Shown piece after piece: positions 25,648-33,464 of a stretch of 64,000 nucleotides of DNA. Both the position numbers and the translations under genes were made by a program. The DNA lies in the NCBI GenBank assembly GCA_963677785.2, contig CAXXDH010000002.1, positions 496,001 to 560,000 of the forward strand, written 5' to 3'. Each line of letters begins with the position of its first letter. The first letter of the stretch is position 1. The notes under the pieces are model-generated. The model was given only the letters and a program-made list of their open reading frames with translations. It was not told the DNA's origin and did not search any database. The DNA comes from G963665495 sp963677785 (lineage in GTDB: Bacteria > Desulfobacterota > Desulfovibrionia > Desulfovibrionales > Desulfovibrionaceae).

Positions 25648-27582
25648 TTACTTGCCGAAATCGATCATGGTCTGGCGGTAGGTACTGGGGATGCCCACAT
25701 CGTAGCGCTCGCCTTTAACCACGTAGCCGACAAAGCCTTCTTCCTGGCGCAGGCGGTCGAGGCTGGGCGTCAGCTGGATTTCTCCCAGTTCCCGGCGGTT
25801 GTGGGCGATGCTTTCGGCCAGCAGGGCAAAAACGCGCGGTGTGAGCACGTAGAGGCCGAACAGGCTGAGGAAGGTGCCGGGCTTGAGCGTATCGATCCGC
25901 AGATATTCGTTGGCGTACTCGCGGTTGGGCTTTTCCACGAATTTCGTGATTTCCAGAAGAGCCGGGTCGTCGGTTCCGGCATCCGTGTGCCAGGCGCCCG
26001 CGACGCAGCCGTAATGGCGGATTTCCTCTTCAGGAGTCAGACGCAGGCCCACCACGCTTTTGCCTGTTTTCTCGTAAATTTTGAGGAGCTGTTCCGTGCA
26101 GGATGCCGCGACTGCCGACGTATAGACGTGGTCTCCCAGCATCAGCAAAAAAGGCTCGTCTTTGACGAACTGTTTACCGCAGTACACGGCATGGCCGAAG
26201 CCCTCCTGAATATCCTGGTGCAGCAGGGTAACGCGGCGGCCGACCTCGATGAGGTGCGAACTGTATTCCTGGTTCTCCTTGGAGAGCTTGTTGAAGTGCT
26301 CGATGGGCGGATGCAGGTAGAAGAAATCCTCAAAAAGCTTGGTGTCCCGTTCCTGGGTAATGATGCCGATGTCGGTGATTCCGGCGCTCGCGGCTTCTTC
26401 CACAATGTCCAGAATCACGGGCTTCATGCGTCCGTCCTTGCCCATGATGGGGAAGAATTCTTTTTTGATGCTTTTGGTGGCGGGGTAGAGGCGCGTTCCA
26501 AAACCGGCCGCCGGGATGATGGCCTTGCGGATACGCCTGCCCGCTTTGAGCACCAGTTTGAGGCAGCTGACCCCCAGGTCGCGCTCCAGGATATCGATGA
26601 CTTTCTGCTGGGATTCCGCATCCTTGACAATGAACTGAGCCGAACCGTCGCCTTGCGAACCCACGCCCTTGCCACCGTAGATATGGGGTTGGACAGGCCC
26701 GTAGCCGAGCACCTTGTGCAGTGCGGGCGCGGTTAGTTGGGACGGACAGGCGGGGATGCAATAGGTGTCGAAAGCCTCCTGGGCTTCGCACATCAGTTCG
26801 CCCACGCGCCGGGCGTCGCCTTGCTGCAGCGCGTCCAGGGCCTGATGCGTGATACGCGCGTTCAATGATCCGAGGTAGTGCTGTACGCCTTTCTGGATAT
26901 CGTCTTCGGCGAACGGGTAACTGTTGTTCAGGCGTTTGAGAATTTCACGCGTGTCTTTGCTTTTGCAGAGATCCACAATCACGAAGTGCAGGTCTTTGGG
27001 AACAGTGATTTCGTCGACCTCGATACGGTCGCCGTCAAAGGCCATGATGACCGGCTTGCCACCGTAGGCGCAGCCCTGATCCATACGGCCGCAGCGCGAA
27101 GGCGTGGTAATTTCACCCAGGTAGGCGAATTCCATTTCGCCGCGTACGGTCATTTTCAGATCATAGACGCGGTTGAAGGCCCGCGCCGCCAGCACGCAGG
27201 CGGCCGCACTGGAGGACAAGCCTTTTTTCACGGGCAGGTCGGTAAGGTAGTTGTCTATTTCCAGACCACGTACGCGGTAGTGCGTCAGCACCTGGTAGGC
27301 GACTCCGGCGGCATAGCTGAAGAATCCGCCGCGCCGAGCCTCTTCCAGCAGCAGATCGCGGTCCATGGGAAGTTCGAGGTCGCTCAGGCGCGAACCGTCT
27401 TTGCGGGAACTGTGAAAAATCAGCTTGGAAGGGTGCGACTTGACCCTGGCGTACAAGCCCTGGTTGGTGCCCGCGATAATCGCGCTGCCTTGCTCCAGTT
27501 CACCGTTGATACGGCGGTAGCCTCCGGCCCAATCCGAATGTTCTCCAAATAAACAGATGCGTCCCGGAACGAACAGTTCCAT
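25648..27582 (-). CDS. GHMP sugar kinase fused to GalU-like nucleotidyltransferase
   Basis: A 644-residue bifunctional protein. Residues 1-345 are a GHMP kinase. It opens FVPGRICLFGEHSDWAGG, the galactokinase-type sugar-binding motif, has the ATP loop KKGLSSSAA at 119-127, and ends with a glycine-rich motif (IYGGKGVGSQGDGSAQFIV). Residues about 350-644 are a sugar-1-phosphate nucleotidyltransferase with KAIIPAAGFGTRLYPATKS, KEFFPIM and LLMLGDHVY, closest to GalU. The two steps together would phosphorylate a free sugar at C1 and activate it to an NDP-sugar, as in FKP fucose salvage but with the domains in reverse order. GAGGAG precedes the ATG. The sugar and nucleotide are not known. Confidence 0.85.
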   Translation of the reverse strand: MELFVPGRICLFGEHSDWAGGYRRINGELEQGSAIIAGTNQGLYARVKSHPSKLIFHSSRKDGSRLSDLELPMDRDLLLEEARRGGFFSYAAGVAYQVLTHYRVRGLEIDNYLTDLPVKKGLSSSAAACVLAARAFNRVYDLKMTVRGEMEFAYLGEITTPSRCGRMDQGCAYGGKPVIMAFDGDRIEVDEITVPKDLHFVIVDLCKSKDTREILKRLNNSYPFAEDDIQKGVQHYLGSLNARITHQALDALQQGDARRVGELMCEAQEAFDTYCIPACPSQLTAPALHKVLGYGPVQPHIYGGKGVGSQGDGSAQFIVKDAESQQKVIDILERDLGVSCLKLVLKAGRRIRKAIIPAAGFGTRLYPATKSIKKEFFPIMGKDGRMKPVILDIVEEAASAGITDIGIITQERDTKLFEDFFYLHPPIEHFNKLSKENQEYSSHLIEVGRRVTLLHQDIQEGFGHAVYCGKQFVKDEPFLLMLGDHVYTSAVAASCTEQLLKIYEKTGKSVVGLRLTPEEEIRHYGCVAGAWHTDAGTDDPALLEITKFVEKPNREYANEYLRIDTLKPGTFLSLFGLYVLTPRVFALLAESIAHNRRELGEIQLTPSLDRLRQEEGFVGYVVKGERYDVGIPSTYRQTMIDFGK

Positions 27583-27621
27583 TGTGCACTCCTCAATCCC
27601 TCGTACTCTCTGCGCAATGGG

Positions 27622-27647
27622 AAAAAATGCCTCCGGCTGTCGGAGAA
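27622..27647 (-). terminator. Rho-independent terminator of glpX
   Basis: The stem CTCCG/CGGAG with a five-base loop is followed on the minus strand by ATTTTTTCCC. It lies about 90 bases past the glpX stop and just before the start of the kinase fusion gene. Confidence 0.65.
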
Positions 27648-27735
27648 CCCTTTATTTTGCAAGACGAGCTGGTGTGTGACGTAATACTCTCGAAAAGCCG
27701 TATTGTTCAGTGGCGTGGGATGCGCTCCGCATGTC

Positions 27736-28725
27736 TCAGTCGTAATTCAACGAGCTGAATTTCATGAGCTTATCCCAGTTGTGGCGCGACTGGATGTAGC
27801 GGACAGTGCCGGTCTTGCCGCGAATGACGAGCGAATGGGTGAACGCGCCGCCGCCTTCATAGCGTACGCCCTGCAGGAAGGTGCCGCCGGAAAGGCCCGT
27901 GGCGGCGAAAAGCGGGTCTTCATCATTCACCAGAATATTTTCGGTCAGCGTTTGATTCAGATCAATGCCCGCATCGATGATACGCTGTTTTTCCTCTTCG
28001 GACTGCGGGTCCAGTCTGGCCAGCAGCCGTCCGCCAACGCCGCGTATGGCGCATGCGGAAAGAACGCCTTCGGGCGTGCCGCCTGTGCCCATCATCACAT
28101 CGACATCGTAGGTGGGGTCAACGGCCATGAGCGAACCGGCCACGTCGCCGTCGGTGTGCAGCTGGATACGCGCGCCGGCCTGGCGGATCTCCTGGATGAG
28201 TTTTGTGTGGCGCGGCTTGTCGAGCACAAAGACGACCAGGTCGTCCACGTCCTTGTCAAGCGCACGAGCGACGCTTTTGAGATTTTCCCGGACAGGGGCG
28301 TCCAGTTCGACCACGCTTTTGGCTTCAGCGGGCACCACAAGCTTTTTCATATAAAAACTGGGACCGGGGTCGAACATGCTGCCGGCCTGGGCCATGCCTA
28401 CCACGGTAATGGCATTGGGCCGTCCAAGGGCCAGGAGATTGGTGCCCTCCACCGGATCCACGGCGACATCCACGGCTGGACCGCTGCCGGTTCCGAGCTT
28501 TTCGCCGTTGTAAAGCATGGGGGCTTCGTCTTTTTCCCCTTCGCCGATAATCACGGTGCCCTGGATCTGAAGCGAATTGAACGAGAGGCGCATGGCGTCC
28601 ACGGCCGCCTTGTCGCCGAGAATTTTGTCCCCCTTGCCCAGCCAGCGCGCTGCGGAAAGAGCTGCGGATTCGGTGACGCGAAGGATTTCAAGAGCAAGAT
28701 TCTGTTGCGGGGCTTCCATTGCCAT
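27736..28725 (-). CDS. glpX: Fructose-1,6-bisphosphatase class II
   Basis: A 329-residue enzyme of full family length that removes the 1-phosphate of fructose 1,6-bisphosphate in gluconeogenesis. Diagnostic segments are VTESAALSAARWLGKGDK at the N-terminus, VIIGEGEKDEAPML (metal site), VDPVEGTNLLALGRPNAITV and MMGTGGTPEGVLSACAIRG. GAGGAG lies nine bases upstream of the ATG at 28725. It follows rpiB by 33 bases, so sugar-phosphate enzymes are grouped here. Metal dependence (Mn or Mg) is expected from the family. Confidence 0.97.
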   Translation of the reverse strand: MAMEAPQQNLALEILRVTESAALSAARWLGKGDKILGDKAAVDAMRLSFNSLQIQGTVIIGEGEKDEAPMLYNGEKLGTGSGPAVDVAVDPVEGTNLLALGRPNAITVVGMAQAGSMFDPGPSFYMKKLVVPAEAKSVVELDAPVRENLKSVARALDKDVDDLVVFVLDKPRHTKLIQEIRQAGARIQLHTDGDVAGSLMAVDPTYDVDVMMGTGGTPEGVLSACAIRGVGGRLLARLDPQSEEEKQRIIDAGIDLNQTLTENILVNDEDPLFAATGLSGGTFLQGVRYEGGGAFTHSLVIRGKTGTVRYIQSRHNWDKLMKFSSLNYD

Positions 28726-28758
28726 AGGTTCTGTCTCCTCGAATCAGTTGCCTGCGCC

Positions 28759-29205
28759 CTAGCGGCCGCATTGAGAGTGAATAAGGTCGATCCGGCGCTG
28801 GTGGCGACCGCCCTCGAAAGCGGCCGTGAGAAAAGCGTCCACAATGCCTTTTGCAAGGTCCTGTCCGAGAACACGTTCTCCGAGGCAGAGGACATTGGCG
28901 TCGTTATGCTGTCTGGTCAACCTGGCCATGTATTCGTTGGTGCAGAGGGCTGCGCGGATGCCTGGACATTTGTTGGCGGCCATGGACATGCCGATGCCGG
29001 TGCCGCAAATGAGGATGCCCAGACACTGGTTTTCCGTCACTGCTTCGCAGAGCCGGTGCGCGTATTCCGGATAATCCACACTGGCGGATGAATGGGTGCC
29101 GAGATCTTCCACTTCCCAGCCGTTTTCCTGCAGATGGGGAACAAGGAGTTGTTTAAGCTGGTAACCACCGTGGTCCGCGGCGATAATAATTTTTTTGGTA
29201 TTCAT
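28759..29205 (-). CDS. rpiB: Ribose-5-phosphate isomerase B
   Basis: A 148-residue enzyme that interconverts ribose 5-phosphate and ribulose 5-phosphate. It opens KKIIIAADHGGYQLKQLL, has GILICGTGIGMSMAANK with the catalytic cysteine, and GIRAALCTNEYMARLTRQHN with the phosphate-binding residues. These are signature motifs of the RpiB/LacAB family. AAGGAA lies upstream of the ATG at 29205; an in-frame start 38 codons earlier is not supported. It is co-directional with glpX and the coiled-coil gene before it. Confidence 0.96.
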   Translation of the reverse strand: MNTKKIIIAADHGGYQLKQLLVPHLQENGWEVEDLGTHSSASVDYPEYAHRLCEAVTENQCLGILICGTGIGMSMAANKCPGIRAALCTNEYMARLTRQHNDANVLCLGERVLGQDLAKGIVDAFLTAAFEGGRHQRRIDLIHSQCGR

Positions 29206-29233
29206 TTGTTTTCCTTGGTGAGTATAAAAGCAA

Positions 29234-29617
29234 TCAAGCAATGCCGAGTTTTTTCTTGCGGCGTTCGTAAAACTCCTGGCGCATGTTTTCACGGTCCCGC
29301 TGGAGGTAGGCAATTTCATCCTTGATGAAAGCGATTTGTTTCAAGGCGACGTTGAGTTGCGCCTTATCGCAGGCCTGGACATCCAGGCCGGTTATCGTTT
29401 CGCTCTCCGAGCCGCCGAGAGTTTCCGCAATCAGGCTGCCGAGCAGGGTTTCTTCCTCCTGGAGCCGTTTTTTGAGCTGGTTGATTTCAAACGTACGGAT
29501 GGTGCTGAGCAGCAGCCATTTGGCCTCGGCCGCCATGACCTGCAGGCCGTACAGCACGCTGAGCAGGGGGCCGATGTCTTTGCTGTTTTTATTGCCGGTT
29601 ACGGCAGAATGACGCAT
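29234..29617 (-). CDS. Coiled-coil protein of unknown function
   Basis: A 127-residue soluble protein that is almost entirely helical. A first helix contains LLSVLYGLQVMAAEAKWLLL; a second has heptad-like leucines (INQLKKRLQEEETLLGSLI); a third near the C-terminus is strongly charged (AYLQRDRENMRQEFYERRKK). No family is recognised. TTGGAG precedes the ATG at 29617; the frame is open 26 codons further upstream without a ribosome site. It lies between rpiB and the LolB-like gene in one direction. Confidence 0.65.
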   Translation of the reverse strand: MRHSAVTGNKNSKDIGPLLSVLYGLQVMAAEAKWLLLSTIRTFEINQLKKRLQEEETLLGSLIAETLGGSESETITGLDVQACDKAQLNVALKQIAFIKDEIAYLQRDRENMRQEFYERRKKKLGIA

Positions 29618-29645
29618 GCGAATCTCCAAAAAAGGTATGTCGGGG

Positions 29646-30509
29646 CTAGTTGGTGTTTTCCAGCAGAAAAATGTCGGTGTCGGGTGGAAGCTCAAGTTCG
29701 AGCTTGTCTTTGGCGTACGGGTTGGGGCTTTGCTGGAGTTTTTTCAACACCAGCACGGCTTTTTGATCTGCTGTCCGGGTCATGGTGATCTTTTTGGGGA
29801 GTTTTTCCAGTCCGGGCAGATCCAGTGCGCCGCCAAATGTGACATGCCAGGACTCCGGACCGGGAGTCCGCATATCCAGCGGGCGGCCCGCCGGATCGAT
29901 GATCAACGTATACCTCTGGCCGAATGCGGTGAATTCGTACAGGTAGCCTTTATCCTTGACCGGCCGTACGGTGGTGTAATGTGCGGGCGCCAGTTCGCTC
30001 CACGCGCCGTTGAGCAGCAGGGCCATCTGTTTGAGAGTGAACGGAAGCTGGATGCCGAAGGCGGCCATGCCGAGGCGGCCGTCTTTGTGCAGGTACGCGG
30101 CATGCTTGTCCGGCAGATAGGCTGTAAACCCGGTGGAATCTTCGCGCCAGTAGGAGAGCGTCTGTCCCAGACCGGTCTGCAGGTCGAGACGCAGCGGGTA
30201 GTCCAGATTGCCCCAGAACTGGATGACGATACGCCCTTTGTCTTTGGGGCCGGAGTAGTGCATGGCCGCGCTGAGGCTGAAAGATACAGCCTGGTCCGTG
30301 GAAATCGACGTGCGAAATGTTTTCCAGACATCGTCTGGATGCGGGAGCGCTTCCAGGCCGGGCGATTCGGGCGCCGGACCTGATGTGGGGGCGCAGGACC
30401 AGAGCATGAAGGGAAGCACTGCGCAGAACACCAGGCAAAACAATCCCGCGGAAAGCGAGTGAGCCCTTGTCGGCCTGCTACAGCGCCTGAAGCTTTTTGC
30501 GGATGGCAT
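29646..30509 (-). CDS. LolB-like outer-membrane lipoprotein
   Basis: A 287-residue lipoprotein. The signal peptide ends in the lipobox LWSC (Cys about 39). The mature domain is a half-barrel of long strands (AVSFSLSAAMHYSG, GRIVIQFWGNLDYPLRLDL, YLYEFTAFGQRYTLIIDPAG). Its order resembles LolB/DUF4292 proteins, which accept lipoproteins or lipids at the outer membrane. Similarity is at the fold level, so the role is inferred. The ATG at 30509 lies within the end of the upstream TPR gene (a 32-base overlap), so the two are coupled. The start could be a little further downstream. Confidence 0.65.
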   Translation of the reverse strand: MPSAKSFRRCSRPTRAHSLSAGLFCLVFCAVLPFMLWSCAPTSGPAPESPGLEALPHPDDVWKTFRTSISTDQAVSFSLSAAMHYSGPKDKGRIVIQFWGNLDYPLRLDLQTGLGQTLSYWREDSTGFTAYLPDKHAAYLHKDGRLGMAAFGIQLPFTLKQMALLLNGAWSELAPAHYTTVRPVKDKGYLYEFTAFGQRYTLIIDPAGRPLDMRTPGPESWHVTFGGALDLPGLEKLPKKITMTRTADQKAVLVLKKLQQSPNPYAKDKLELELPPDTDIFLLENTN

Positions 30510-32160
30510 CCTTGTCTTTCGCCTCGAATTTCAGGGCATTGGTGTAGCCCTTTTGCGCTTCCGGTTTATTGCCGAGTTTGGCAGCGATATCGCCGTAATG
30601 CTCCCAGATGGTCGGGTCCGAATCCGCGGTGGTTACAGCCTGTTTGATTTCGCGAAAGGCCAGGTCCAGTTTGCCCATACGGAAATAGAGCCAGGCCAGC
30701 GAATCACGGATGTAGCCGTTGTCCGGCTTCAAAGCCAGGGCGTCGCTTATCAGGGTGTAGGCACGGTCCAGGTCGCGGTTTTCATCCGCCAGTGAATAGC
30801 CGACGTAATTGAGGGCCTCCGCATTTTCCGGATCTTCACGGATGATTTGTTCCATCAGCTGTATTGCTTCGGCTTTGTCCCCGCGTTTGTCCAATAGCGC
30901 TCCCTGTTGAAAGCGAATGTCCGTATCGTCGGGCCACATGGCCGCGGCAATGTCCAGAAGTTGCTGAGCCCGCTCGAAGTTGTTTTCTTCTTCGAAAAAA
31001 CTCGCGTCCAGCGTCAGGAATTCTTTTTGCTCCGGAAACAACTCGCGGCCTTTTTCCAGCAGCGCATGGGCTTTTTCTGGCTTGCCGGTGTCGAAATACA
31101 AATGAGCCAGAAACCGGAGTGCCCGGTCATAGTAGTTGTTGGATGCGGGAATGCGTTGCAGCAGTTGGATGGCTTTTGCCGCGTCCTTGCTTCCCTTGTA
31201 ATGCAGCAAGGCCAGGTAAAAATAGATTTCCTTGGCCTCGGGATTTTTTTTCAGCAGCGGAATAAAAAGTTTCTCCGCATAGTTGTAAAAACCCTGGTCG
31301 ACAAAAAGGGTGCCGGCGCCCAGCATGAAGCTGAGATCTTTCGGGCCCTGCTGCGTAAACAACAAGGCTTTTTGCGGTCTGTTGAGCCTGAGATTGAGAT
31401 CGATGAGCCTGAGCCAGAGCTCCTGGCTTGATTCTCCCATCTTCAGGATCTTGTTGTAGGCCTTTTCTGCTGCGGCGTAATCCTGCTGGAGCTCGTATAG
31501 GTAAGCAAGCTCGGCCCAGGCTTCTATCAATTCCGGATCCTTGGCGAGCAGGGCCCGCAGCTGGATGATGGCCTTGTCGCGCTGCCCGAGTCCGGCCAGG
31601 GCTTTAGACATGTAGAACAGCACCGAAGAGGTACGCTTGGCCTTCGGGATTTGCGCGAGGACATCGTAAGCCCGTTCGTACTCTTCGTTGCGGATGAGAA
31701 TATCGGCCAGTTCCTGGCGGGTCATGACGTCGTCAGGATTGCTTTTGAGATAGGCCTCTATGGCTTCCGCAGCCCGGTCGGGATTTTTATCCGCCAGAAA
31801 AAGCTGCGCCAGCATCAGCTCCATATCCTGGTTGTCGGGGTATTTTTTGATGCCTTCCTGGAGGACATCCTGTGCCTTGGCGACCTCTCCCTCATGCCAG
31901 AGAAAATTGGCCGCTTCCAGGAAAACCATGGGCGAGGGCGAGCTCTCAAGCAGCTGGGATATGGCGTATTCGCCGACGGTTTTGTTCTGGCTGCGCCTGG
32001 CGTCTTCCAGGAGCAGATAATGGTAGGTATCCTGGGCATTGGCGGAAAGACCGCCGGCATTGGGAGCAGGACTCGTTTTCCCGCCAACCATACCGCAGGC
32101 CGAAAGAAAAACGACCAGCAGCACGAAGGCAAACTTCAACAACAGACTAGAACGTGTCAT
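30478..32160 (-). CDS. TPR-repeat lipoprotein
   Basis: A 560-residue lipoprotein. The signal peptide FAFVLLVVFLSAC ends in a lipobox (Cys about 22). The rest is about a dozen tetratricopeptide repeats in tandem, for example VAKAQDVLQEGIKKYPDNQD, KAIIQLRALLAKDPE and LDLAFREIKQAVTTADSD. Such proteins are envelope scaffolds, often for assembly or polysaccharide export. The ATG at 32160 is preferred because AAAAAGGCG precedes it; the frame is open seven codons upstream from a TTG. It overlaps the LolB-like gene. That pairing suggests a joint outer-membrane assembly role, which is an inference. Confidence 0.82.
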   Translation of the reverse strand: MTRSSLLLKFAFVLLVVFLSACGMVGGKTSPAPNAGGLSANAQDTYHYLLLEDARRSQNKTVGEYAISQLLESSPSPMVFLEAANFLWHEGEVAKAQDVLQEGIKKYPDNQDMELMLAQLFLADKNPDRAAEAIEAYLKSNPDDVMTRQELADILIRNEEYERAYDVLAQIPKAKRTSSVLFYMSKALAGLGQRDKAIIQLRALLAKDPELIEAWAELAYLYELQQDYAAAEKAYNKILKMGESSQELWLRLIDLNLRLNRPQKALLFTQQGPKDLSFMLGAGTLFVDQGFYNYAEKLFIPLLKKNPEAKEIYFYLALLHYKGSKDAAKAIQLLQRIPASNNYYDRALRFLAHLYFDTGKPEKAHALLEKGRELFPEQKEFLTLDASFFEEENNFERAQQLLDIAAAMWPDDTDIRFQQGALLDKRGDKAEAIQLMEQIIREDPENAEALNYVGYSLADENRDLDRAYTLISDALALKPDNGYIRDSLAWLYFRMGKLDLAFREIKQAVTTADSDPTIWEHYGDIAAKLGNKPEAQKGYTNALKFEAKDKDAIRKKLQAL

Positions 32161-32247
32161 ACATATCGCCTTTTTAAACAAAACGTACTTGCTCTCTCAT
32201 AAAATTTTTTGCGTACAAGGAAAGACTCGAAAGGAAACACGTTGAGC

Positions 32248-33288
32248 TTAGTCTTCTGTTTGAATCCAGTCTTCTGAAAAGTCATCAATGCTTTTCGTCA
32301 GATGTGCGCGCAGTTTTCCTAAAAGCCGGGATTCAAGTTGGCGGACGCGTTCACGGCTAATACCATATTTTTCACCAATTTCCCTGAGTGTCGCCGGGTT
32401 ATCCGAGAGCAGGCGCTGTTCGAGGATGTCCTGTTCTTTTTCGTTCAGGTTCGGTGCGATGGTTTCAAGGTGTTCCTGCAGAACTTTGGCGATTTCATTG
32501 CCGGCCAGGGTTTCTTCGATTCCAGGCCCCAAGGCCGGAAGCGTATCGAGACGGGTGGTGGTTGAATCGTCGCCGATGGTCAGGTCGAGAGAAACGTCGG
32601 AACCGCCCATACGCTGTTCCATTTCCTCCACTTGCTCCTCACTGACGTTGAGGCTTTTGGAAATGGCGGTCGAGTCGGCATCAAAGCCCAGCGACTGGAG
32701 GCGCTGGCGTTCCTTGTTCAAATTATAGAACAACTTGCGCTGGGCTTGGGTCGTGCCGATTTTGACCATTCGCCAGTTGTCCATGATAAATTTGAGGATG
32801 TAGGCTTTGATCCAAAACGAGGCGTAATAGGAAAATTTGATGCCCTTTTCCGGATCGAATTTTTGGACGGCGCGCATCAGGCCGACATTGCCTTCCTGAA
32901 TAAGGTCCAGTACGTTCTGCATCCAGCGCCGCTGAAAGTCCATGGCGATTTTGACGACCAGGCGCAGGTGCGAGGACACAAGCCGGAATGCGGCCTCTCT
33001 GTCATTATTCAGCTGGACGCGGCGTGCCAGTTCGAATTCCTCGTCCGGCTTGAGTAAAGGAAATTTACTGATCTCCCTGAGGTAGAGCCTGAGCGAGTCC
33101 TGGGCTTCAGGCCGCATTTTGGACGGAGTCAGGACCAGGGGCGCGATCTCTTCGCCCTTATCCTCTTCCAGATCGTCCTCCATGTCCTTGTCTACAGCGA
33201 CTTCGGATGGTTCAAGATCATCATTCTGCAGTTCGGAGTTGGGATCGGAATCAGACTCGTAACTGCTTTTTTTGTTGGGTACGTTCAT
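32248..33288 (-). CDS. rpoH: RNA polymerase sigma-32-type factor
   Basis: A 346-residue sigma-70-family protein. An acidic N-terminal extension of about 55 residues precedes region 1.2 (DSLRLYLREISKFPLL). Region 2 has VVKIAMDFQRRWMQNVLDLI and FSYYASFWIKAYILKFIM. The segment TQAQRKLFYNLNKERQ matches the RpoH box that separates heat-shock sigma factors from RpoD. Region 4 ends EKYGISRERVRQLESRLLGK. It would direct polymerase to heat-shock promoters. The acidic extension is longer than in enteric RpoH. No clear ribosome site precedes the ATG; a sigma-70 promoter lies at 33367-33395. Confidence 0.88.
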   Translation of the reverse strand: MNVPNKKSSYESDSDPNSELQNDDLEPSEVAVDKDMEDDLEEDKGEEIAPLVLTPSKMRPEAQDSLRLYLREISKFPLLKPDEEFELARRVQLNNDREAAFRLVSSHLRLVVKIAMDFQRRWMQNVLDLIQEGNVGLMRAVQKFDPEKGIKFSYYASFWIKAYILKFIMDNWRMVKIGTTQAQRKLFYNLNKERQRLQSLGFDADSTAISKSLNVSEEQVEEMEQRMGGSDVSLDLTIGDDSTTTRLDTLPALGPGIEETLAGNEIAKVLQEHLETIAPNLNEKEQDILEQRLLSDNPATLREIGEKYGISRERVRQLESRLLGKLRAHLTKSIDDFSEDWIQTED

Positions 33289-33343
33289 AAATATTTTATT
33301 GATAGCTCGTGGTTAATATCGTAGCCTTGGATGATTTATTTTT

Positions 33344-33374
33344 TTGAAACGAAGCTCAAGATGCTTACTATAGT
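33344..33374 (+). promoter_or_regulatory. Possible divergent promoter of metH
   Basis: TTGAAA, a 19-base spacer and TATAGT on the plus strand, about 90 bases before metH. It shares the palindromic ACTATAGT with the rpoH promoter. The 19-base spacer is long, so the claim is weak. Confidence 0.35.
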
Positions 33375-33395
33375 TTTTTTATTTGTCGTTTTCAA
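33367..33395 (-). promoter_or_regulatory. Candidate sigma-70 promoter of rpoH
   Basis: On the minus strand: TTGAAA, an exact 17-base spacer, then TATAGT, about 80 bases upstream of the rpoH ATG. The -10 region lies in the palindrome ACTATAGT, so it overlaps a possible plus-strand -10. Confidence 0.6.
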
Positions 33396-33464
33396 TGAAT
33401 TTAAGTAAGCCAGCTTTTTTTGCGCAGGGTAGCGTTTACGGAATTTTTTAGCATGGAGCCTACA

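Noticed and set aside
27703..29091. Plus-strand 462-codon frame opposite glpX and rpiB
   Set aside because: It is complementary to two well identified enzymes; it has no ribosome site and no family motifs.
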